64,000 nt of DNA, from positions 1-64,000 of the forward strand of contig NZ_BOQP01000025.1 of NCBI RefSeq assembly GCF_018332715.1. The letters are read 5' to 3'. The notes beneath the pieces were generated by a model that did no database searches, was not told where the DNA came from, and was given only the letters and a program-made list of their open reading frames with translations. Each line of letters starts with the position of its first letter. Position 1 is the stretch's first letter. Position numbers and translations under genes: made by a program. Of the stretch, positions 58,374 to 64,000 are shown in pieces. Source of the stretch: Winogradskya consettensis (GTDB lineage: Bacteria > Actinomycetota > Actinomycetes > Mycobacteriales > Micromonosporaceae).

Positions 58374-59204
58374 TCAGGCGGCGCGGTTGAGGACTTCCTT
58401 CAGCGGCGTCGGAGGGTGGCCGGTGAGGGTGGCGATGTCGGTGGTGGGGCCGGCGAGGGAGCCGTCCGCGATCGCCGTGTACGTGGAGACCCAGGCGTCG
58501 AGCTGCCAGGATGGCGCGTTGTAGATCGCGCGGGAATGGTAGGCCTCCTCGACCGTCTCGGGGTGGTAGGTGAAGCCCGGGCCGAGCAGGGCTGCCACGT
58601 CGGCGAGGCTGACGTCGTCCGGGCCGGTGAGGTTGTAGGTGCGGCCGGCGTGGGCGGCCGGGCTGGTGAGGACCGCTGCGGCGGCATCGGCGATGTCGTC
58701 CTGGGCGACCATCGCCGCGCTGCCGGTGCCCGCCGGGCCGCGGATCACGCCGTCCGGGCCGGCCAGGGCGGGCATGAAGTCGGCATAGAGGTTGTCTCGC
58801 AGGAACGTGAACCGCATGCCGCTGGCTCGGATGTGTTGCTCGGTGGCCCAGTGGTCGCGGGCCAGGGTGAAGGTGGCGTCGGGGGCGGCGCCGAAGAACG
58901 AGATGTAAACCAGGTGCTGGACCCCTGCTGCCGCGGCGGCGTCGATGAAGGCTTGGTGCTGGGCGACGCGGTCCGGGGTTTCGGAGGCCGAGACCATCAG
59001 GGCCGTGGGTACGCCGGTGAGGGCGGCGACCACCGCGTCGTGGTCGGTGAAGGCGGCGGGGAGGACCGTGCAGCCGGGCAGTTGCGGCGCGCGGGACGGG
59101 TCTCGGACGAGCAGGGTCTGGGGGATGTCGGCGGCGGCGAGGCGGCGGGCTACGCGGCCGCCGAGTTGGCCGGTTGCGCCTGTGATGGCTACGGGCTGGG
59201 GCAT
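58374..59204 (-). CDS. NmrA-like NAD(P)-binding oxidoreductase
   Basis: 276 residues. The N-terminus AITGATGQLGGRVARRLAAADI is the NmrA/QOR2-type GxxGxxG loop, with VRDPSRAPQLPG, LVYISFFGAAPDA, FTFLRDNLYADFMPALAG (landmarks) and AAMVAQDDIADAAAAVL. It resembles NAD(P)H:quinone oxidoreductase-type SDRs such as QorB, or redox-sensing regulators. The start overlaps the 3-prime end of a short upstream frame by 16 bp. Confidence 0.87.
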   Translation of the reverse strand: MPQPVAITGATGQLGGRVARRLAAADIPQTLLVRDPSRAPQLPGCTVLPAAFTDHDAVVAALTGVPTALMVSASETPDRVAQHQAFIDAAAAAGVQHLVYISFFGAAPDATFTLARDHWATEQHIRASGMRFTFLRDNLYADFMPALAGPDGVIRGPAGTGSAAMVAQDDIADAAAAVLTSPAAHAGRTYNLTGPDDVSLADVAALLGPGFTYHPETVEEAYHSRAIYNAPSWQLDAWVSTYTAIADGSLAGPTTDIATLTGHPPTPLKEVLNRAA

Positions 59205-59374
59205 GGCAGGAGGACCTCGTTGGCGTCGGCGGCGATGCTCAGGGAGCGGCCGGTCAGGGCGGGTGGGACGGTGGGGGTGTTGAAGCCGCTGGTAGATCGG
59301 GTGCGGGCCCGGAGGTCGTCCGGCAGGGGTGCTACCCGTGGGGGAAGGGGACCTGGCGGTCGTACGGTCAGCAC
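59189..59374 (-). CDS. Uncertain short ORF upstream of NmrA-like gene
   Basis: 61 residues from GTG 59374, ending inside the NmrA-like gene. The frame is open further up to about 59445 (EHHEILRLLGCDTPSGNPRE). The sequence looks more protein-like than most shadows here (LLRAVLTVRPPGPLPPRVAP) and could be the C-terminal remnant of a lost gene. The rest of the 298-bp gap before the AraC gene shows nothing clear. Confidence 0.25.
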   Translation of the reverse strand: MLTVRPPGPLPPRVAPLPDDLRARTRSTSGFNTPTVPPALTGRSLSIAADANEVLLPCPSP

Positions 59375-59502
59375 TGCTCTCAGAAGCTCGCGTGGGTTGC
59401 CGGAGGGGGTGTCGCAGCCCAGGAGGCGCAGGATCTCGTGATGCTCACATTACGTCCACGCTACGGCGGCAAACCGGGCTGGAACAGGTACGGTGGTGAC
59501 TC

Positions 59503-60396
59503 GTGATGGTCAAGAAGCGACAAGACGCCATCCCGGAGGTCGGGTTCGCGCCACCCGCGGGCAGCCCGGCCGGGGTCGAGGTGATGACCCTCGGCGAGCT
59601 GCACGCGCGCGGTCACGTCACGCTGGGGGAGGCTCATCGGCCCGCGTTCCATCACCTGCTCACCCCGAGCCGCGGCACGCTCTGGCACACCGTTGACTTC
59701 ACCGGGTACGCCGTCACCCCCGGCACCTGGCTCTGGGTCCGCCCCGGCCAGGTGCAGCAGTGGGGTGACCTGCGCGGCGCCGACGGCACGCTGATCCTGT
59801 TCGAGGCCGACTTCCTGGATTCCGCCACCGCCGCGCAGGCCCGGCTCAACGATCCGCACGCCCCGGTGCTGTACGACGCGGGGGAGGACGGAGGGCTGGC
59901 CGGCACGTTCGCACAGTCGTGGCCGGTGGGTGTGCGTGAGGCGATCCTGCGGCACCTGCTCTGCGCGCTCGTGCTGCGGCTCTCGCACGGCACGGTCCAC
60001 CCGGAGCGGACGGATGTGTTCACGCGGTTCCAGCAGGCCGTCGAGCGGGACTTCGCCAGGACGCGGCGGTTGGATGACTATGCGCGCAGGCTTGGCTACT
60101 CCACTCGCACAGTCTCGCGGGCCACGCAGGCCGCCGCCGGCCTCAACGCCAAGGACTTCATCGACCGGCGGGTCGTGCTGGAAGCCAAACGGCTGCTCGC
60201 CCACAGCGACCACACCGCGGCCCAGGTGGCCGCCCGGCTCGGCTTCACCAGCGCCACCAACTTCAGCAAATACTTCCACCAGCGTACGGGCACCACGCCG
60301 CTCGGATTCCGCGCGATAATGAGGCCCACCCTCCACAAGGGAGCCGCATGGAATCCACCACCGTCGCCATCATCGGTGCGGGGCCGGCCGGCCTGA
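59503..60396 (+). CDS. AraC-family regulator, PobR-like
   Basis: 297 residues (GTG 59503 or ATG 59506). The N-terminal half is a cupin-like sensor domain (LTPSRGTLWHTVDFTGYAV, GTWLWVRPGQVQQWGD). The C-terminal double HTH has RRLDDYARRLGYSTRTVSRATQAAAG (landmark) and TAAQVAARLGFTSATNFSKYFHQRTG (landmark). Its end overlaps the pobA start by 49 bp on the same strand, so the two are co-transcribed, and 4-hydroxybenzoate is the likely inducer. Confidence 0.88.
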   Translation: MMVKKRQDAIPEVGFAPPAGSPAGVEVMTLGELHARGHVTLGEAHRPAFHHLLTPSRGTLWHTVDFTGYAVTPGTWLWVRPGQVQQWGDLRGADGTLILFEADFLDSATAAQARLNDPHAPVLYDAGEDGGLAGTFAQSWPVGVREAILRHLLCALVLRLSHGTVHPERTDVFTRFQQAVERDFARTRRLDDYARRLGYSTRTVSRATQAAAGLNAKDFIDRRVVLEAKRLLAHSDHTAAQVAARLGFTSATNFSKYFHQRTGTTPLGFRAIMRPTLHKGAAWNPPPSPSSVRGRPA

Positions 60397-61502
60397 CCCT
60401 CGCCAACCTGCTGCGCCGCGACGGCGTCGACTGTGTGGTGCTCGAGCTGCGCTCCCGGGCGTACGTGGAGAATCGACAGCGGGCGGGCATCCTGGACAAC
60501 CACGCGGGCCGTATCTTCGCCGAATCCGGCCTCGCCGACCAGGTCCTCGCGGGCGCCCCGGTCGAGACGAAACTCGAGATCCGCTACGACGGTGAGCCCC
60601 GGTTCCTCGACGTCCCCGCGCTCGCCGGCGACCGCCCGAGCCACCTCGTCCCGCAGCAACTCCTGGTCCGCCGCCTCATCGCGACGCTGCCCGAGGAGGT
60701 GCTGCGTTTCGAGGCGCTCGACATCGCCCTCCACGACCTCGACACCCCTGTGGTGACCTACCGCGACATGGCCGGCGTCTCGCACGAGCTGCGTTGTACC
60801 TACGTGGCGGGCTGCGACGGTTTCCACGGCATCAGCCGCACGAGCATCCCCGCGGGCGTCCTCACCGAATACACGTTCGACCACGGCATCGGGTGGTACA
60901 CGATGCTGGCCGACGCCCCCGCCCCGCGCTACCCCCTCATGGGCATCAGCCCGCACGGCTTCGCGGCCCAGTTCGCACGAGGCCCACAGGCCAGCCGCTT
61001 CTACCTGCAATACCGTCCCGGCGAAGAAGACCCCCGATCATGGCCCGACGAGTACGCCTGGCAGCAACTCCGCCTCCGCCTCGGCGACAACTCCCTGCCC
61101 AGCGCCACCTTCACGGCCCGCGAGATCGTCGAAATGCGCAGCTACGTAGCCGAACCCATGACCTACGCCCGCCTTCACCTGGTAGGCGACGCCGCCCACA
61201 TCATCACCCCCATGGGCGCCAAAGGCATGAACCTCGCCCTCTCCGACGCCGCCACCCTCGCCCGAGCCATCACCACCGTCGTGCACGACCAGGACGAAAG
61301 CGCCCTGCACGCCTACTCCGATGTGTGCCTCCAGCGCACCTGGAACTACCAGGAATTCTCCCGCTGGTACACCGAAATGGTCCACGACATCACCGCCGAC
61401 CCCTTCCGCCGAAAACTGGCCAAAGCCCGCCTCGACCGCCTCTTCACCTCACCCCCAGCCGCAGCCGCCTTCGCCGACCTCATGGCCGGCACCCTCACCT
61501 GA
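60348..61502 (+). CDS. pobA: 4-hydroxybenzoate 3-monooxygenase
   Basis: 384 residues. It begins VAIIGAGPAGLTLANLLRRDGVDCVVLE (landmark, FAD Rossmann loop) and has SRAYVENRQRAGILDN, DGFHGISRTSIP, RFYLQYRPGEED, LVGDAAHIITPMGAKGMNLALSDA (landmark) and SRWYTEMVHD. All match p-hydroxybenzoate hydroxylase, which uses NAD(P)H and O2 to make protocatechuate. The ATG lies inside the AraC gene. Ring-cleavage genes are not in this window. Confidence 0.93.
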   Translation: MESTTVAIIGAGPAGLTLANLLRRDGVDCVVLELRSRAYVENRQRAGILDNHAGRIFAESGLADQVLAGAPVETKLEIRYDGEPRFLDVPALAGDRPSHLVPQQLLVRRLIATLPEEVLRFEALDIALHDLDTPVVTYRDMAGVSHELRCTYVAGCDGFHGISRTSIPAGVLTEYTFDHGIGWYTMLADAPAPRYPLMGISPHGFAAQFARGPQASRFYLQYRPGEEDPRSWPDEYAWQQLRLRLGDNSLPSATFTAREIVEMRSYVAEPMTYARLHLVGDAAHIITPMGAKGMNLALSDAATLARAITTVVHDQDESALHAYSDVCLQRTWNYQEFSRWYTEMVHDITADPFRRKLAKARLDRLFTSPPAAAAFADLMAGTLT

Positions 61503-61528
61503 GCGTGGGAACCCCCGAAGCGGGGATC

Positions 61529-62437
61529 TCAGCCGGAGGCCGAAGCGCTCTGCCGTCGCCACCATGCCGTGAAGAACGAGGTGACCTGAGTCTTGATCTC
61601 ATCGGAGACCACCTTCAGTCCGTCACTCATCAAGGGTTTGGCGGCATGCTCGTAGACCTCCGGATGCCGATCGACAGCGGGGCAGGCGAAGAGCGCGAGC
61701 ATCCGTAGTACTCGCAGGGTGTCCTCGCCCAGTAGGGGAAAGTGGGCTTCGAGCAGCTTGGCGAGCGCCGACCAGGCACTGTCCACGACGATCCCGGTGA
61801 CTGCGTCGGCCAAGTCCTTGGAAAGGCCTGACAGGTGTTGCGTGAGGACGTTCTTGACAAACTGCTCCCCTTTATCGGCGAGAAGCTGGACGGCATCATC
61901 GATCTTCTCTATCCAGCGTATGAGGGCTATCAATAGACCGCACCATGTATGGTCGGCCAGATGCCGTTTGGCATCCCGCGCGGTCTGTTTGTTTTTGACC
62001 TGGCGGTCGATTTCCGCCTCAACTTCTTCCCAACTGTCTTCCAGGATCGTCTGCGCCAGCGCCGAAAGCCTTCCCCTGTCGGAGGAGCGTGCCATCGGTC
62101 CTGCGATGTCAATCCTTTGTGGCGGCCGGTTGCCATCCGGGGTTTCACCGCCTGTCCTCGACAGGTGATCGGTGACATCCAGGCGCGCGAGATCGATGAA
62201 AGTTTGCCGGTTGTGCGCGTTGAAGCGCAGCGTTCCGGTTCGATTCTTCTCGATCTTGAGTTCGATCCGGTGCCTACGGTTGTCGCGGCTCTGGCTGGTG
62301 CCATAAGCCAGTTCGGTCCATCCTTGCCAGCCGTGCAGAGCTCCGCCGCAGCCGGAGCAAACACAACCGGGATTTTGAGCATTGGCACAGTTCGGCCTAT
62401 GGGTATTTCCCGTCACACGACACCACCGTTCCCGCAT
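61529..62437 (-). CDS. Cys/His-cluster protein of unknown function
   Basis: 302 residues from ATG 62437. The first 37 residues hold a likely zinc site: Cys6, His13, Cys17, Cys25, Cys27, Cys30 and His35 in HRPNCANAQNPGCVCSGCGG followed by HGW. Residues 45-80 are strongly basic and polar, then comes a long helical region with SALAQTILEDSWEEVEAEID, TWCGLLIALIRWIEKIDDAV and VDSAWSALAKLLEAHFPLLG. Codon use is less GC-biased than in neighbours, suggesting transfer. The family is not recognised. I recall similar HRPNC...CSGCGG starts in streptomycete hypotheticals, without a function. Confidence 0.55.
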   Translation of the reverse strand: MRERWCRVTGNTHRPNCANAQNPGCVCSGCGGALHGWQGWTELAYGTSQSRDNRRHRIELKIEKNRTGTLRFNAHNRQTFIDLARLDVTDHLSRTGGETPDGNRPPQRIDIAGPMARSSDRGRLSALAQTILEDSWEEVEAEIDRQVKNKQTARDAKRHLADHTWCGLLIALIRWIEKIDDAVQLLADKGEQFVKNVLTQHLSGLSKDLADAVTGIVVDSAWSALAKLLEAHFPLLGEDTLRVLRMLALFACPAVDRHPEVYEHAAKPLMSDGLKVVSDEIKTQVTSFFTAWWRRQSASASG

Positions 62438-62470
62438 GCATCGCTCAAAGTGAATGCTTGAACACCCTAA

Positions 62471-62719
62471 GTGGCTGAAGTGGGCATGCCAAGGTTTGCA
62501 ATCTCCGGTGGTGCTCGCTCAACTTCCGTCATATCGGTAGTCGCTATGAGGAATTGGCTGGTCTTATATGTTCTTCCTGATCTACAGCCAGAAATACCGC
62601 TGTCGGATTTCCGATCGGCGGGGACGGCTTGGTTAGAGGACGTTGATCCGCATGACCGAGCGGTGAGGCTGGGGCGGCTCACCGCTCGTAAACCACAGCC
62701 GCTTCGGCCAGGGACGTAA
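62471..62719 (+). CDS. Short hypothetical ORF, doubtful
   Basis: 82 residues from GTG 62471 (ATG 62486 possible). It reads RNWLVLYVLPDLQPEIPLSD and HDRAVRLGRLTARKPQPLRP and lies in the low-GC gap between the Cys-rich gene and the response regulator. No signal or domain is recognised. Its end overlaps a GNAT remnant on the other strand, so it may be a relic. Confidence 0.25.
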   Translation: MAEVGMPRFAISGGARSTSVISVVAMRNWLVLYVLPDLQPEIPLSDFRSAGTAWLEDVDPHDRAVRLGRLTARKPQPLRPGT

Positions 62720-62870
62720 TCACGCCGTGGCGGCGGTAGCCCTTGCGGATGACGAAGCAGGTGGCCGACCAGATGCTGTCGTCGCTCTCGGCGTCCAGAT
62801 AGACCACCAGAATCCGGGTGACGCCGGCCTCGAGGTTGGCGCGGCGCTGGTAGACCCGTGACGACTCATG
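62679..62870 (-). pseudogene. C-terminal GNAT acetyltransferase remnant
   Basis: In one minus-strand frame, from the response-regulator end down to the TGA at 62679, the sequence reads RVYQRRANLEAGVTRILVVY, then SIWSATCFVIRKGYRRHGVI and TSLAEAAVVYER. CFVIRKGYRRHGV is the acetyl-CoA loop region of a GNAT. There is no start codon and the N-terminal half is absent, so the gene was cut, probably when the flanking genes arrived. Confidence 0.55.
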
Positions 62871-63516
62871 AGCTCAGGTGGCGCAGGACCGCGAGGACGC
62901 GGCGGTTGTCGGCTTCGGTTTGGGGGAGGCCTAGTTTGTCGAAGATGCTGGCGACGTGTTTTTCCACCGTGCCGCCGGTGACCACGAGGGCGTCGGCGAT
63001 GCCAGCGTTGGAGCGGCCCTCGGCCATCAGGGAGAGGACGTGGCGTTCGCGGGTGGTGAGGGCGGCGATGCCGGCGGCGTGGCGGCTGACGCGGAGGAGT
63101 TGGGCGATGACGTCGGGGTCGAGGGCTGTGCCGCCCGCGGCGACGCGGGTCAGGGCGTCGGTGAAGTCGGCTACGTCGGCGACCCGTTCCTTCAGGAGGT
63201 AGCCGGCGCCGGCCGCGTTGCCTTCCAGGAGGCGGGCTGTGTACCTGGTCTCGATGTACTGCGAGAGCACCAGCACGCCGGTGCGGGGGTGGCGTCGGCG
63301 GATCTCGAGTGCGGCGCGCAGGCCCTCGTCGGTGTGGGTCGGGGGCATGCGGATGTCGGCCACCACGACGTCGGGCTGGTGCTCGGCCACCGCGGCCAGC
63401 AGTGTCTCGCCGTCGCCGACGGCGGCGCACACCTCGTGGCCGTGGTCCTCGATCAGCCTGGTGAGGCCTGCCCGGAACAGCGCCGCGTCCTCGGCGATCA
63501 CCACCCGGACCGTCAT
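62866..63516 (-). CDS. NarL/LuxR-family response regulator
   Basis: 216 residues. The receiver domain has VVIAEDAALFRAGL (acidic pair), the phospho-acceptor Asp in DVVVADIRMPP, Ser/Thr in VLSQYIETRY and Lys in YLLKERVAD. The LuxR HTH (about 150-212) reads LTTRERHVLSLMAEGRSNAGIAD (landmark) and TVEKHVASIFDKLGL. It overlaps its sensor kinase by 4 bp. Confidence 0.93.
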   Translation of the reverse strand: MTVRVVIAEDAALFRAGLTRLIEDHGHEVCAAVGDGETLLAAVAEHQPDVVVADIRMPPTHTDEGLRAALEIRRRHPRTGVLVLSQYIETRYTARLLEGNAAGAGYLLKERVADVADFTDALTRVAAGGTALDPDVIAQLLRVSRHAAGIAALTTRERHVLSLMAEGRSNAGIADALVVTGGTVEKHVASIFDKLGLPQTEADNRRVLAVLRHLSS

Positions 63517-64000
63517 GCGCGTAGCGGGAGTGCGACGGTGACGGTTGTCGGGCCGCCGGGTGGGCTCGCGATCGTGAGCTCGCCGTCCACCACGGCGACC
63601 CGCTGCGTGAGCCCGGACAGGCCGCTGCCGCCGGCGGGGTCGGCGCCGCCGGTGCCGTCGTCGCCGACGCTGAGTCGCAGCACGTCCCGGTGGACGGCCG
63701 CCCGGAGGGTGATCGTGGTGGCGTAGCTGTGTTTCGCCGCGTTGGCGAGCAGCTCGGCGGCGCAGAAGTAGGCGATGGTCTCGATCGCGGGGGTGGGCCG
63801 GACCGGGATGCCGACCGCCAGCTCGACGGGGATCGCACTGTCGGCGACCAGCGTGGTGAGGGCGTCGGCCAGCCCGTTGTCGAGCACCGGCGGGTGGATC
63901 CCGCGGACCAGGCCGCGCAGCTCGCCGAGCGCGTCCTTGGCTCCCCGAAGCGCCGCGTCGACCAGCTCGCGGGCGGCCTCGGCATCCGGGACCTCGCCGT
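63513..64000 (-). CDS. Sensor histidine kinase, partial (right edge)
   Basis: The C-terminal 161 residues of a NarX/DesK-type kinase. LRGLVRGIHPPVLDNGLADAL is the end of the HisKA_3 dimer helix; the phospho-acceptor His lies off the window. The ATPase domain has the N-box CAAELLANAAKHS, G1 VGDDGTGGADP, and SGLSGLTQRVAVVDGELTIASP (landmark). It is upstream of, and overlaps, the response regulator. Sensory part is unseen. Confidence 0.9.
   Translation of the reverse strand, partial: GEVPDAEAARELVDAALRGAKDALGELRGLVRGIHPPVLDNGLADALTTLVADSAIPVELAVGIPVRPTPAIETIAYFCAAELLANAAKHSYATTITLRAAVHRDVLRLSVGDDGTGGADPAGGSGLSGLTQRVAVVDGELTIASPPGGPTTVTVALPLRA

Overview
The window is high-GC actinobacterial chromosome. 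Frequent GTG starts, 4-bp ATGA/GTGA stop-start overlaps, F420-type oxidoreductases, DUF6230/DUF6114 and DUF3558 proteins and a HAIR/HspR-type heat-shock site all fit a filamentous actinomycete. An Actinoplanes-like member of the Micromonosporaceae is my best guess, inferred from gene content only. No rRNA, tRNA, CRISPR array, intact insertion sequence or prophage was found.

Layout. 0-3.3 kb: a flavin electron-transfer operon (ferric-reductase-like flavocytochrome, FMN-binding protein, and a third ORF running off the left edge), then a secreted PI-PLC-like enzyme. 3.4-18.5 kb: aerobic cobalamin (B12) genes in four blocks, cobL-cobM-cobK (+), cobIJ-cobH-cobG (-), cobN (+, behind a cobalamin riboswitch) and cobF (-), interleaved with unrelated genes. 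18.9-28.6 kb: DNA polymerase IV, a TetR/hydrolase pair with a visible operator, an hsp20 gene with a HAIR element, secreted carbohydrate proteins including a GH64 beta-1,3-glucanase, and small enzymes. 28.9-31.9 kb: a MacAB-like ABC export operon. 33.3-37.6 kb: a beta-glucan locus (LacI regulator, DUF1996 protein, two-discoidin GH16 glucanase) with AGCGCT-centred operators. 38.5-43.7 kb: a tightly coupled lipid-modification operon (flavoprotein, DUF1365, CFA synthase, 30-codon ORF, second CFA synthase, DUF1295). 43.7-48.7 kb: methyltransferases, a Rdx/SelW-like protein, a frameshifted PIN-domain gene, a stand-alone FtsX-ectodomain lipoprotein and GtrA. 47.4-52.6 kb: an overlapping operon GGDEF-EAL protein, PLP decarboxylase, MFS transporter. 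52.8-56.0 kb: a secreted GH92 mannosidase behind a perfect 16-bp operator palindrome. 56.0-64.0 kb: accessory region with a HipA-N/HIRAN-like gene, a broken HigB toxin and intact HigA-like antitoxin, a second HipA-N/HIRAN remnant, an AraC/pobA pair, an unrecognised Cys-rich protein, a GNAT remnant, and a two-component system cut by the right edge.

How it works together. The cob genes cover the oxygen-dependent middle of corrin ring synthesis (CobG, I, J, M, F, K, L, H) and cobalt insertion (CobN); the early and late steps must lie elsewhere. The GH64 and GH16 promoters share TTGACA, TCACAGTGT and an AGCGCT palindrome, so the LacI protein plausibly controls both. The first 20 kb is unusually rich in short tandem repeats. 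Repeat units inside reading frames are multiples of three (15, 18, 21, 24 bp) and those outside are not (14, 38 bp). The best candidates for undescribed biology are the lipid operon with its two CFA paralogues and 30-codon ORF, the c-di-GMP/decarboxylase/exporter operon, and the HipA-N/HIRAN-HigBA locus.
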